Assembly (NCBI GenBank): GCA_900770395.1
Contig: CAAGKM010000046.1
Location: forward strand, 62,001 to 126,000
Length of the DNA: 64,000 nt
From: an uncultured Prevotella sp.
GTDB taxonomy: Bacteria; Bacteroidota; Bacteroidia; Bacteroidales; Bacteroidaceae
Direction: 5' to 3'
A model generated the notes under the pieces. It was not told where the DNA came from. It did no database searches and worked only from the letters and a program-made list of their open reading frames with translations. A program made the translations under genes and the position numbers. Shown here one piece after another: positions 44,888 to 54,001 of this stretch (the stretch's first letter is position 1; each line of letters starts with the position of its first letter).

Positions 44888-45733
44888 TTAGAAAAAGTGA
44901 ATGTTCATGAGAAGTATTCCCGATGACAGTCCGATGCCGATGCACAGCGTGATGAGAGCGGCGTTCATGAAACGGCTGAAGCCGCAGAGCAGATGACCGT
45001 GGATGAGGTCGCTCACCGAATTGATGTAGACCACGCCGGGAATGAGGTAGAGCACGCTCGTGGCAAGAGCCACGTCGGGAGTGGAACCCAAGTGGAACAC
45101 ATAGCCCGAGCTGGCAATGACTGCCGACAAGCAGGCGGCGGTGAGAATGGCTATCCTCAGGTCCCACTTCCAGTCTTTGTGCAGCTTGTTCTTCACCAGC
45201 AGTCCCTCGACCGTGGCGACGAAAACTATCAGCATCGAGACGGCATCGCCGGAAAACAGCCTGCAAAACGAGGCGTTGGCAAGTCCCACGAGCAGGGTGA
45301 CAAGCCACGGCGACAGGCGCTGCCCCACCCTCAATTCTCCAAACCGGCTCACGGCATCGGCAAAGGTTACGTTGCCGTCGCGCACATCCCACGACAGGCG
45401 GCTGAGCAGGGTGATTAGCCTGAAGTCTATGCCGTCGCCGCTCTGCCGGGCGCTCGTGGTGTAGGAGTGGTTGCGGTCCTTGTCCCACACCGTGAGCATC
45501 ACCGTGCGCGGCAGTATTATCATCTCGGCAAGCACTCCGCAGCCTGCGGCAATGCGCGCCACATTCTTCTCTATCCGCGACGAGGTGCAGCCCGAGCCAA
45601 GCAGCGAGGCGGCATACTGCGCAAGAAACAGGCAGGTCTCCTTCAGCTGCCCGTGGATGTTGTCAGCCTGTATGCCGGCAGTTGTCATCGTGGAGTCAGT
45701 CTTCATCGTCATCGTTGACATAGATGCAGTCAC
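44888..45733 (-). CDS. Threonine/serine exporter, large membrane subunit
   Basis: The 281-residue protein matches the DUF1212/ThrE N-terminal domain. A soluble helical start (CLFLAQYAASLLGSGCTSSR) leads to the GDGIDFRLITLLSRLSWD segment and then five membrane helices (WLVTLLVGLANASFCRLF, MLIVFVATVEGLLV, ILTAACLSAVIASSGYVF, LYLIPGVVYINSVSDLIHG). The start is uncertain: ATG codons at 45733 and 45706 are possible, and a small ORF upstream overlaps it. It is followed by the small subunit gene after 30 bases. Confidence 0.85.
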   Translation of the reverse strand: MTASMSTMTMKTDSTMTTAGIQADNIHGQLKETCLFLAQYAASLLGSGCTSSRIEKNVARIAAGCGVLAEMIILPRTVMLTVWDKDRNHSYTTSARQSGDGIDFRLITLLSRLSWDVRDGNVTFADAVSRFGELRVGQRLSPWLVTLLVGLANASFCRLFSGDAVSMLIVFVATVEGLLVKNKLHKDWKWDLRIAILTAACLSAVIASSGYVFHLGSTPDVALATSVLYLIPGVVYINSVSDLIHGHLLCGFSRFMNAALITLCIGIGLSSGILLMNIHFF

Positions 45734-45860
45734 GCTGCCATGATATTACATTATACTTATTCTCAATGTCGCACAATTTGCGGCATACCGTCTGTCCATA
45801 CACCAAAACGAAAGGCAAAACCAGACAGAACAAAATCATTAGCGGTTGAAAATTTGTCAT
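45696..45860 (-). CDS. Possible small membrane protein upstream of the exporter
   Basis: The first ATG after the TACTTTTG promoter element opens a 54-residue ORF with a membrane helix (PLMILFCLVLPFVLVYGQTV), a cysteine pair and an acidic end (NDDDED). It overlaps the exporter start, either by 38 or 11 bases depending on the start used. Position suggests translational coupling, but coding is not proven. Confidence 0.35.
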   Translation of the reverse strand: MTNFQPLMILFCLVLPFVLVYGQTVCRKLCDIENKYNVISWQRDCIYVNDDDED

Positions 45861-45898
45861 CACTCTATATCTTTTTAAAATTGTTTTTATTTCGAGTG

Positions 45899-45906
45899 CA
45901 AAAGTA
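45899..45906 (-). promoter_or_regulatory. -7 element of the exporter operon promoter
   Basis: The minus strand reads TACTTTTG followed by C, 39 bases before the small ORF. Confidence 0.55.
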
Positions 45907-45998
45907 CAACCTTTTTGTTCTGTAATCGCGGTTTTGCCTTGGGATTTTCCGATTGTGGCATACGGCATTTCCGATAGCAGCCACTAAGAAGCAGTGTG

Positions 45999-48269
45999 TC
46001 AGAGATTTATCCGGACATCGACACCGAACATTCTCGGCGCGCCAATCTGCGCAAAGCTCAGCGGCTGGCGCGTGGCGCTGCTCTGCACCATGAAGGTGTT
46101 GTAGCGGGTGGCGGTGAGGTTCTTGCCCCAAACGCTCACGGTTAGCGGACGGAAACAGAAGTCGGCATGCGCTCCAAGGGTGGCATAGATATCCTGGCTC
46201 ACGGTGTTTGCCTCGTCCCAGTAGGTCTTGCCCTGTCCCGAAACGTTCATGCCGAACACCATCGACGGCATCAGGCGCGACTTGGTGCTCACGGTGTAGT
46301 CGGCGGCGGCGCTGAAGGTGTTGCGCGGCACGTAGGGCACATATTTGCCGTTGTACTCGTCGTATTCCTTAAACTTTGCCATGGTGTAGCCGTAGGTGGC
46401 GCTCCAGTCGAGGCGGTCGGCAAAAGCCTTGCCGCGCAGGGCAATCTCAACACCCTTGCTCTCCGACTTTCCTGCGTTCACCATCATACGGCCGTAGCCG
46501 TAGTCGCCAGCCATGACGCTTAGCTGCTGGTTGGTGATGCGTGTGTAGTAGGCGGCAAAGTCGAGCATCAGACGGCGGTCGAACATATTGACATGTGCGC
46601 CAATCTCATAGTTCCAAGTCTCCTCAGGCTTATAGCTTATGGTGTTGTTCACGTTGGAATAATCGTCCTCGGTGTGCGGCTTATTATAGTCACCCTTCAT
46701 CAACTCTGAATAGTTGTCCATAATTTCCTTCTGCAGGATGTCGCTGAACATTTGGATGTTATATCCTCCGGCACGGAATCCCTTGCTCACCGACGCATAG
46801 ATGTTGCTGCCGCTGTTGTCGAAAAGATAGTTGAGCGATGCCTTCGGAAGGAGTTGCAGATAGTCTGTGGCATCATCGGAAAGCAGGTGCGATGTGAACT
46901 TGCGTGTCATGTCACGTCCCATCATCGCCACGGTCATTGCCATTGCCGCCCGTGCGTCGTACTCCACCTTCTGGCGGCTGTAGTCAAGGCGCAGACCAAC
47001 GGCTGCACGCAGGCGGTCGGTGATGTGATAGGATGACTCGTGGAACACGCCGAGGTTGAGCAGCGGAGTGTGGAACATCTCTCCCACTCCCATCGTCACA
47101 TTCACCTTTGCACCCAAAGCGGGCGGCATTGCCGACTCCACCATTTGGGCAATTCCTCCCGTCATGGCTGGTCCGAAGCCAACAGGCGCCGCCGTGCGCA
47201 GCCACTGACAGTTGAGCATCACGCCGTTAATCCACTGCCAACGGCTTGCCCCGTTGCTGCGGAGCACAAGTTCCTCAGTTATAGAGTTCTGCACCTGACG
47301 CTGGTTGAGCGACATGTAGTCCTCAGGCAGATAATCCTGATCCATGTTCATGTCGTCGTTGAGCCATTGCCAGCTGGTCATTGATGTGAACAGCACATCG
47401 TTGAACACTCCGCGGACATTGAGTCCCGTGGTGAGCATATCGCGGCGGTAACCGCTCATAAAGGTGGTTGAGGGATTGGCAACGTTGCCTGTAGCAGGGT
47501 CATACTGTCCGTAGGAAAATCCGTCCTGCTTGGTGTGCTGGAAATCGGCGGTAAGGTCGAGTGTCCAGTTGGCAACGGGAGCGAAAATCGCCCTCATTCG
47601 TCCGCCGTACTCGTTCATGCCGTCAGCCTTCTTTCCGAGATTGTCATTGTGCAGATAACCATCGGTGCCATTATAGAACAATGCGGTGGAGAAGGCGAAA
47701 TTATCGGCAGGTTTGTGATAGTGGGTAAGCTCAGCACGGCGATAACCATAGCTGCCGCCACCCAGACGTATGTCGGTACCCTGATAGTTCATCGGGTTCT
47801 TGGTGAACATACGGATAAGTCCGCCCTCAGTATTGATGCCGTAGAGCGTGCCTTGTGGTCCGCGCAGCACGTCAACACGGTCAACGTCGTAGACGTGCTG
47901 GTTGAATGCGCTCTTTGCCATAAGCGGCACATTGTCTACATACATTCCCACGGCGGGATTGTTTATACGGGAGCCGATGCCGCGGATATACATCGATGAA
48001 GTGTAGCGGCTGCCATACGACGGCATGACAAACGACGGTACATATTGCGACATATCACGGACATCGCGCATCTGCAGCTTTTGCATCTGCTCTGTAGTAA
48101 ACACGCTGCTGCTCATGGGCTGCTGACGCAGGCGGTAAACCTCTTTGGGTTGCGACACCACAATCACCTCATCGAGGTCAATGGCACGGCGAATAGAGTC
48201 GGAAGGCTCAACAGCCATTGCCGATGCAACCGGCACCGCTGCAAAAGCCAATAAAGTCAATCTTTTCAT
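45999..48269 (-). CDS. TonB-dependent outer-membrane receptor
   Basis: The 756-residue protein has a signal peptide (MKRLTLLAFAAVPVASAMAV) and a short TonB-box-like segment (DLDEVIVVSQ). The plug domain follows (YIRGIGSRINNPAVGMYVDN, VDVLRGPQGTLYGINTEGG, the hallmark) and then a 22-stranded barrel ending in FGVDVRINL with a terminal hydrophobic residue. It lacks the N-terminal carboxypeptidase-like domain of SusC proteins and has no SusD neighbour, so it is a classical siderophore, cobalamin or metal-type receptor. The substrate is unknown. Confidence 0.92.
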   Translation of the reverse strand: MKRLTLLAFAAVPVASAMAVEPSDSIRRAIDLDEVIVVSQPKEVYRLRQQPMSSSVFTTEQMQKLQMRDVRDMSQYVPSFVMPSYGSRYTSSMYIRGIGSRINNPAVGMYVDNVPLMAKSAFNQHVYDVDRVDVLRGPQGTLYGINTEGGLIRMFTKNPMNYQGTDIRLGGGSYGYRRAELTHYHKPADNFAFSTALFYNGTDGYLHNDNLGKKADGMNEYGGRMRAIFAPVANWTLDLTADFQHTKQDGFSYGQYDPATGNVANPSTTFMSGYRRDMLTTGLNVRGVFNDVLFTSMTSWQWLNDDMNMDQDYLPEDYMSLNQRQVQNSITEELVLRSNGASRWQWINGVMLNCQWLRTAAPVGFGPAMTGGIAQMVESAMPPALGAKVNVTMGVGEMFHTPLLNLGVFHESSYHITDRLRAAVGLRLDYSRQKVEYDARAAMAMTVAMMGRDMTRKFTSHLLSDDATDYLQLLPKASLNYLFDNSGSNIYASVSKGFRAGGYNIQMFSDILQKEIMDNYSELMKGDYNKPHTEDDYSNVNNTISYKPEETWNYEIGAHVNMFDRRLMLDFAAYYTRITNQQLSVMAGDYGYGRMMVNAGKSESKGVEIALRGKAFADRLDWSATYGYTMAKFKEYDEYNGKYVPYVPRNTFSAAADYTVSTKSRLMPSMVFGMNVSGQGKTYWDEANTVSQDIYATLGAHADFCFRPLTVSVWGKNLTATRYNTFMVQSSATRQPLSFAQIGAPRMFGVDVRINL

Positions 48270-48299
48270 TTATATATTTTTTATCCTGATAAAATGAAA

Positions 48300-48331
48300 G
48301 GCGAGAGCATTCTTTGCAAAATGTTCCCGCC
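48300..48331 (-). terminator. Hairpin upstream of the TonB-receptor gene
   Basis: GGCGAGAGCATT (48300-48311) pairs with AATGTTCCCGCC (48320-48331) with mismatches. In the minus-strand sense it follows the surA-like gene and is trailed by a T-rich stretch, so it may end that transcript or lie in the receptor leader. Confidence 0.45.
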
Positions 48332-48398
48332 CTCATATCTTTTATAACTTTATACTACCTTTGATTTATATCTGTTCTATATACCTTTAAATTATATA

Positions 48399-50540
48399 TT
48401 AGAAGAACAAATAACGGTTGTCAACCACCTTTGCCTTGAGGTAAAGTTCCTGCATATACTGGCTTGCAGCCTGCAGAGCCTGCTGCTGAAGCTGTGCCTC
48501 AACCTGCTTGTCATCGAACTTGACACCAGCACGGTTTGTCTTCTTTGTAACCTGAACCATGTAAGCACCGCCATTGCCCTTGATGACACGCTTGCAGAAC
48601 TCACCCTGCTTCAGAGCAGCGGCAACACCGCTGATGGCTGGCTCGCTGGCACCTGTTGCCTGAATGAAAGCAGGAGCAGAGAATGTAACCTGGTCAACAG
48701 TAGAGACAGTTGCACCCTTAGCCTTTGCGGCTGCGATGTTTGCGGCTCCGTTGAGTTTCTTTGAAAGCTCATCATATTTCTTGTCGCGGATAACCTCAGC
48801 GCGAAGCATCTCCTTAACACCATCGATGTCGCGATAGCCTACAGGATGAATCTTGGTAAGGGCGATAACAAGCAGGTGGTCATTTGTACCACACTCATAA
48901 AGAGGTGAAACTTCACCCTCCTTAGCATCGAACACCCACTTCATTGCCTCACGTGTGGCACGGATGCCAGCAACGTTGTGCTCAGAGTTCATCATGTCCT
49001 GACGCTCCTTAACAGCAAAGCCGTATTTGCCGCAGTTCTTCTCCATCTGCTCCAGAGTCTGGTTCTCACTCACAAACTGGCTGAACTTGTTGTATGCTGC
49101 GCTGTAAGTGTTCTTTGAGAAGTCGATGGTGTGCTTCACGATGGCAGCCACGTACTTGTCGGTCATAGCCTTGCGGGCAGTAACCTGAAGAATCATGTTG
49201 CCGGAAGTAAACTGGAGGTTCTTGGTCTCACCTGCGCCAACAGTGCAGAGAGCATCGATGTATGACTTTGTGTCAGCATCAAGGCTTGGGGCATTCTCAT
49301 ACATTGCAGAAGTCATCCACTGCTTTGCGCCTGTCTGACCGTATTTCTTTGCAATAGCCTCAAAGTCACCACCGTTGTTGAGAGCGGTGTAGATGCTGTC
49401 GGCAGTCTTGCGTGCAGCGTCAACTGTAGCGCCACCAACCTGAATCATGCGGTACTCTACAGAGTCGGGCATTGAAACCTTGCTGATGAGTTTTACAACG
49501 TTAAGAGTGTTGTCACCCTTTGTCTCGAATGGAGCTGAAGTCTGTCCAACGGCCATTGAGTCAATCTTAGCTGCAATGTCGAAAGGCATTGCACGGCGTG
49601 TAACAGGAATACCCACATATGCTACAGAGCTCTGTGCCTTGCGGGTAACAAGAGCCGGGTCGGCACCTTCTGCCAGCTGCTTCTGAGCATCCAGCATTGT
49701 CTTCATGAGAGCCTGACGGTCAGCAGCGCTTGGAAGCACCTGGAAATCAACATACTTGATGTCGCGTGTCTCGAAATACTGCTTAAACATCTCCTTCTTC
49801 TCGTTGTACTTTGCCTTGAGGTCGGCATCGGTCACTTCCACCTTGTTGTCGTTTATAGAGCTATAGGCAAGAGTGGCGAGCTGAATGCTGTTCTCTGTGT
49901 TCTGGTCGTTGAAAGCCATCTTGGCTGACACAGGATTAGAGATGAGCGAAGCACGCAGAAGCGACTGATACTTAGTATTGAGAAGCTGCTGACGGAGATT
50001 CTTCTCCACAAATTTCCAATAGTTATAGAGAGCCTTATACTGCTCAGCCATCGCCGCTGCCTGCGGATTGCTCTGAGCCGACTTGTACTCTGCCAAGAAC
50101 TTTGTGAGAGAGGTAACGTCGAAGCGACCTGTCTGCTGATTTACAAAAGGAGTCTGTGTAAGCATTGGGTTAGTACCTTCCTTCAGGATATTCTGAAGTT
50201 CCTCATCGGTAACGGTGAGACCCAATTTCTCACACTCATCTTCCAAAATTGTGTTGTTTACGTAGGTGCGCCAAACCTGGTCCTTAACCTGGTTAAGCTG
50301 ATCATCACTAAGATTATCCATGCCCTGCATCTTGTAGACTTCCTGAATCTCGTCTACCAGTGCCTGAAACTCCTGGACATTGATTTTCTTACCTAACACC
50401 TCACCTACTTGCTGACGCTGCTCGTTGCTTGTTGCCTCACAAGAACGCACCATTTCCTCAGCAATAAATGCGAAAAGACCGATACCGATGATGATAATCA
50501 GGGTAACGCCTCTTTTTCTAATTGTTCCTAATGCTGCCAT
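48399..50540 (-). CDS. Periplasmic peptidyl-prolyl isomerase / chaperone (PpiD/SurA-like)
   Basis: The 713-residue protein has a single N-terminal membrane anchor (GVTLIIIIGIGLFAFIAEEM). A SurA_N-type helical chaperone region follows (VQEFQALVDEIQEVYKMQ, DQVWRTYVNNTILEDECEKL, TVTDEELQNIL), then a parvulin-type rotamase region (PDSVEYRMIQVGG ... TADSIYTALNNGGDFEAIAKKYGQ) and a second helical domain. This is the PpiD architecture; it helps fold outer-membrane proteins. It lies downstream of corC, lptC and the OM-protein gene in an envelope cluster but has its own promoter. Confidence 0.88.
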   Translation of the reverse strand: MAALGTIRKRGVTLIIIIGIGLFAFIAEEMVRSCEATSNEQRQQVGEVLGKKINVQEFQALVDEIQEVYKMQGMDNLSDDQLNQVKDQVWRTYVNNTILEDECEKLGLTVTDEELQNILKEGTNPMLTQTPFVNQQTGRFDVTSLTKFLAEYKSAQSNPQAAAMAEQYKALYNYWKFVEKNLRQQLLNTKYQSLLRASLISNPVSAKMAFNDQNTENSIQLATLAYSSINDNKVEVTDADLKAKYNEKKEMFKQYFETRDIKYVDFQVLPSAADRQALMKTMLDAQKQLAEGADPALVTRKAQSSVAYVGIPVTRRAMPFDIAAKIDSMAVGQTSAPFETKGDNTLNVVKLISKVSMPDSVEYRMIQVGGATVDAARKTADSIYTALNNGGDFEAIAKKYGQTGAKQWMTSAMYENAPSLDADTKSYIDALCTVGAGETKNLQFTSGNMILQVTARKAMTDKYVAAIVKHTIDFSKNTYSAAYNKFSQFVSENQTLEQMEKNCGKYGFAVKERQDMMNSEHNVAGIRATREAMKWVFDAKEGEVSPLYECGTNDHLLVIALTKIHPVGYRDIDGVKEMLRAEVIRDKKYDELSKKLNGAANIAAAKAKGATVSTVDQVTFSAPAFIQATGASEPAISGVAAALKQGEFCKRVIKGNGGAYMVQVTKKTNRAGVKFDDKQVEAQLQQQALQAASQYMQELYLKAKVVDNRYLFF

Positions 50541-50593
50541 TACTTTATTTTGTTTTATTTATTCTTATTTCTTAAGTTTACACATTTGGGGTA

Positions 50594-50601
50594 CAAAGGT
50601 A
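50594..50601 (-). promoter_or_regulatory. -7 element of the PpiD-like gene promoter
   Basis: The minus strand reads TACCTTTG, 53 bases before the start codon. Confidence 0.55.
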
Positions 50602-50645
50602 CAAAAATTATTTGTATTGAGCGAAATTTTTCGCAAAAAAATGCG

Positions 50646-51905
50646 TCAACTATTCACTTTTAGCCTCACAAGCTCTATTTTTGTTGTTGAAAGTCTAAGT
50701 ATTTTGAACTCAAAAACCCCTATTTCTATCTTCTCATTGACTTTTGGAAATGACTTGTAATTATACAAAATCAATCCGCCTATGGTCATATAATCATCAC
50801 TTGTAGGCAGCTCAAGGTCGAACAGCTCGTTCACCTTGTCTATCTCCAGACGTGCTGAGAGGATGTAGTCACCGTCTGATGTCTTCTGAGCCACATATTT
50901 ATTATTGTCGTGCTCATCCTCAATGTCGCCGAAAATATCCTCGACAATATCCTCAAGACTGACAATACCGCTTGTGCCGCCAAACTCATCAACCACGACT
51001 CCGAGCGATTTTTTCTGCGCCAGCAATGTATGCATGAGCTTACGCGCCGCCATGGTCTCAGGAACAAACGGCATGGTGCGCACACACTGTTTCCAGTCCT
51101 CGGGATTACGGAACATCTCACTGCTGTGAACATAGCCCACAATATGGTCGATATCATCCTTATAAATTATTATCTTTGAGTGACCGCTCTCTATGAACAT
51201 ATTGCGCAGGTCATCAACAGTTGCCTTCTCAATGTCCAATGCCTCAATCTCTGTACGCGGCACCATGCAGTCACGCACCTTCGTGTCACTGAAGTCAAGG
51301 GCGTTCTGAAATATCTTCACCTCATCCTCAATGTCCTCATCGCTCTTGGCATTATCTATGCTCGACTGCACAAGATGGTCGAGGTCGACCTTAAGAAACT
51401 CCTTCTCATCCTCAGTCGTCGGCATCTTTACTCCAAGCACACACAGTATAGTCTTCGACAGCATGGTGGCAAAACGGCTGATGGGATAAAGCACAACATA
51501 GCACAGCATGGCAAACGGAGCAAAGACCGTAAGCATAGTGTTGGGCATGCTCTTGAATATTGTCTTTGGCAGGAACTCACCCGTAAAAAGCACTACAACC
51601 GTGCTCAACAAGGTGTCGGCAGTGACACGCAGTCCCTCATCAAGCGGAGCAAACAGCGTGGCGTCGAAGATGGCTGCAAACAGAATACCATAGATTACCA
51701 GCGCAATATTATTGCCAACAAGCATGGTACTAACAAAATTGCTTGGGTGACGGTAAAAGAATTGTATGCACCGCTGCGAGAGTCCGCCTTTCTCACGTTC
51801 CATCTCAGCAAGCAGCCGGTTGCTTGACACAAAGGCTATCTCCATACCCGAGAAGAATGCGGAGAACACCATTGCTATGATTAAATATATAATTAGTTCT
51901 GTCAT
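50646..51905 (-). CDS. CorC/HlyC-family membrane protein (DUF21 plus CBS)
   Basis: The 419-residue protein has a DUF21 membrane domain with four helices (LIIYLIIAMVFSAFFSGMEIA, NIALVIYGILFAAIF). Two CBS domains follow (CMVPRTEIEALDIEKATVDD, MPFVPETMAARKLMHTLL with GVVVDEFGGTSGIVSLEDIVE). A CorC_HlyC transporter-associated domain ends it (FELPTSDDYMTIGGLIL). Such proteins are implicated in Mg/Co efflux; in Bacteroidetes a related GldE-type protein supports gliding/type IX functions. Its start overlaps the lptC stop by four bases. Confidence 0.9.
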   Translation of the reverse strand: MTELIIYLIIAMVFSAFFSGMEIAFVSSNRLLAEMEREKGGLSQRCIQFFYRHPSNFVSTMLVGNNIALVIYGILFAAIFDATLFAPLDEGLRVTADTLLSTVVVLFTGEFLPKTIFKSMPNTMLTVFAPFAMLCYVVLYPISRFATMLSKTILCVLGVKMPTTEDEKEFLKVDLDHLVQSSIDNAKSDEDIEDEVKIFQNALDFSDTKVRDCMVPRTEIEALDIEKATVDDLRNMFIESGHSKIIIYKDDIDHIVGYVHSSEMFRNPEDWKQCVRTMPFVPETMAARKLMHTLLAQKKSLGVVVDEFGGTSGIVSLEDIVEDIFGDIEDEHDNNKYVAQKTSDGDYILSARLEIDKVNELFDLELPTSDDYMTIGGLILYNYKSFPKVNEKIEIGVFEFKILRLSTTKIELVRLKVNS

Positions 51906-52597
51906 CTTTGCATCTGATGGGTTAATGATGTGTTCTTTGTAGCGGCACGCTTTGTGGCAGCCGGGCGCAATGGCTCCACTTTGGCTGTATCAGGGGTTGT
52001 GGATGCAGGTGCGGATGTTGCGGGAGCTGTAGAATTATCGTCCATGCTGTCCTTGACAAACGAGCCTTTCGAGTTGCTCACGGTGTAGCGTGTCATACGC
52101 TCATCGCTGCGGAAGTAAGTACCTTGCAGCGTTCGCTCTGGCGTGACCACACGTGAGAACTTATTGCTGTAAAGCTCATGCTTCATGCCGTCCCAATACA
52201 ATTCCTCACTGGTAAACACCAGTCCGTTGACATTACGTATCCTCACTCTGCCACGCAGTTCCCACAGCTTCAACTGATCATAATACCATGCGGTATCAGC
52301 CTGTACGTATGCCTCAACATGAAACTTCTCATCAAACTGTTCCATGAAAATGCCCTTCTCGAAAGTCCAGCGTGTCGGGTTCTTAACTGTATTCACATCC
52401 CATCGCTCAGTGACAATCTTATATTTTATAACACCGGAGTCACTGACAAGGGTGTTGACACCATAGCTCACCATCATCGACACCGAGTCACGGTCGTGTA
52501 TGGCAGCAGCTGTATGCTCAACCTCCTGTGAACACGACAGGAAGCCAAGCATAACAGTTATGGTTATCACTAAACTATGGATTTGAAATCTCATCAA
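51902..52597 (-). CDS. lptC: LPS export protein LptC
   Basis: The 231-residue protein has an N-terminal signal/anchor with a lipobox-like LSCS (Cys at about residue 22). The LptC/OstA-like beta-jellyroll follows (TLVSDSGVIKYKIVTERW, EKGIFMEQFDEKFHVEAYVQ, TWYYDQLKLWELRGRVRIRN). The C-terminal 45 residues are a low-complexity Ala/Thr/Pro tail not normally seen in LptC. It passes LPS across the periplasm between the inner-membrane Lpt complex and LptA. It overlaps both neighbours by four bases, showing an operon. Confidence 0.82.
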   Translation of the reverse strand: MMRFQIHSLVITITVMLGFLSCSQEVEHTAAAIHDRDSVSMMVSYGVNTLVSDSGVIKYKIVTERWDVNTVKNPTRWTFEKGIFMEQFDEKFHVEAYVQADTAWYYDQLKLWELRGRVRIRNVNGLVFTSEELYWDGMKHELYSNKFSRVVTPERTLQGTYFRSDERMTRYTVSNSKGSFVKDSMDDNSTAPATSAPASTTPDTAKVEPLRPAATKRAATKNTSLTHQMQR

Positions 52598-53916
52598 TTA
52601 AACTTCCACTTAGCAAACCAACGCTCGTTGAATGTAAAGCCTATGTTTATACGGAATGTGTTTTCCGTAATCATTCCCGGCAATGACTGGCGTGTCCACT
52701 GTCCGCTGATGTTGAGCACCGATTTTATTGCCGCGCGGCTGGTGTTGGAGTTGGTGATAGGCAGTCCGAAACCAGCACTCACACTGTATTCCTTTGGTCC
52801 GTCAGCACCATTCACTTTATAATAAGGGGTGGCAAAACTTGCTCCAACACGATAATTCATGCGATTATAAAACTTGGTACTGTATGCATTTGGTGTCCAT
52901 TCACCTCCAACGGCAATCTTATGGCGGTCGTTGAGCAATCCCTTACGTACGGCATAATCATACGACCCGTTATTGTCAACAGAGGCCGGCATGCCCAAAT
53001 CACCCCAACGCTGCAGACTGTAATCTACGGTCACCATATAGCGGTCGGCGTGCCGCCAAGCCAGTCCCACACCTATTGTCATAGGTATCTCCAGACCGTT
53101 CTTCAGCGTCAGAGTATCCACCGACGATGTGCCAAGCTGCGTGTCAGTATTTGAGATTATACATTCAGAGTCTCCATGAAGCTTATGTCCCAGTCCCAAG
53201 GTAGCACCCAAAGTCACAAAGTTATTGTTCCTCAGCGGTTGCTCCCACTGCACGCCAAAGTCGAGCTTATAGCTGTTCACAGTGGCGTTATATGTCTTTG
53301 TCACGGTGCTTACGTATGCGTCGCTGCTCTGTGCGCTCACGCTTTTATTATAGCTTCCCCACAAATATGAGAAATTCACACCCACCGACAACTGGCGGAA
53401 CGCTCTCCAACCCAAGCCCACGTATGCCTGATGCAAACCACCAGAGCCATTATGTGTCTCTGTCATTGTGGTGTTGGCAATACCCGAGCTTGTGACATCG
53501 TTCACAGGATATGAGCTGTTGTAATTATATCCTATATTGGAAAGAGGCAACAAACCTACACTTGCTCCAAAATGTGGGGCAATGCGGAAAGCCGCAACGG
53601 CATATTCCAGATCTGCGTTGTTAGCGTTAAGTTTGCGGCCGCCCTCCTTAAAATTCGTAATCTGTCCTGATATACCTGCATCGAAGACCATTGACAAAGA
53701 ATCAATAGCCGAATAGCTTGCCGGGTTAAGAGAGTTCACCCTGTTGCCATTACGCAGAGCGATGCCAACACCTCCCATTCCACGGTTAGCGCCCTGAGAC
53801 TGGTCACTCAACACTCCGATACCAAACTGGCTGTAGGGAGAGTTTGTACCGCTCTGTGCCATGCCTGTTAAAGTCATTGCGCTCAATATTGCGCTCAAAA
53901 ATATTGTCTTTTTCAT
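52594..53916 (-). CDS. Outer-membrane beta-barrel protein (FadL/PorV-like)
   Basis: The 440-residue protein has a signal peptide (MKKTIFLSAILSAMTLTGMAQ). The start NSPYSQFGIGVLSDQSQGAN and GMGGVGIALRNGNRVNSLNPASY is the Bacteroidetes pattern for FadL-like barrels. Many amphipathic strands and a terminal sequence ERWFAKWKFN follow. It is the first gene of the OM protein-lptC-corC operon. Bacteroidales keep this gene beside lptC, so an envelope-assembly role is likely; no substrate is known. It overlaps lptC by four bases. Confidence 0.82.
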   Translation of the reverse strand: MKKTIFLSAILSAMTLTGMAQSGTNSPYSQFGIGVLSDQSQGANRGMGGVGIALRNGNRVNSLNPASYSAIDSLSMVFDAGISGQITNFKEGGRKLNANNADLEYAVAAFRIAPHFGASVGLLPLSNIGYNYNSSYPVNDVTSSGIANTTMTETHNGSGGLHQAYVGLGWRAFRQLSVGVNFSYLWGSYNKSVSAQSSDAYVSTVTKTYNATVNSYKLDFGVQWEQPLRNNNFVTLGATLGLGHKLHGDSECIISNTDTQLGTSSVDTLTLKNGLEIPMTIGVGLAWRHADRYMVTVDYSLQRWGDLGMPASVDNNGSYDYAVRKGLLNDRHKIAVGGEWTPNAYSTKFYNRMNYRVGASFATPYYKVNGADGPKEYSVSAGFGLPITNSNTSRAAIKSVLNISGQWTRQSLPGMITENTFRINIGFTFNERWFAKWKFN

Positions 53917-53936
53917 CTAATTTTTATTTCACGGTG

Positions 53937-53944
53937 CAAAATTA
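53937..53944 (-). promoter_or_regulatory. -7 element of the OM barrel-lptC-corC promoter
   Basis: The minus strand reads TAATTTTG followed by C, 21 bases before the start codon. Confidence 0.6.
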
Positions 53945-53989
53945 TCGAAAAAATTTGAGAAAAAAGCATAGAAAGTCAAAAAAACGATG

Positions 53990-53997
53990 TATTTTTG
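53990..53997 (+). promoter_or_regulatory. -7 element of the DUF4105 gene promoter; decides the start
   Basis: TATTTTTG followed by C matches TAnnTTTG. It overlaps the ATG at 53987, so that ATG cannot be on the transcript if this promoter is used, and the in-frame GTG at 54002 becomes the likely start. Confidence 0.55.
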
Positions 53998-54001
53998 CAT
54001 C

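Noticed and set aside
44406..45488. A 360-codon minus-strand frame rich in Arg and His over the exporter genes
   Set aside because: The composition is that of an out-of-frame reading, and the real exporter frames show membrane helices and family motifs.
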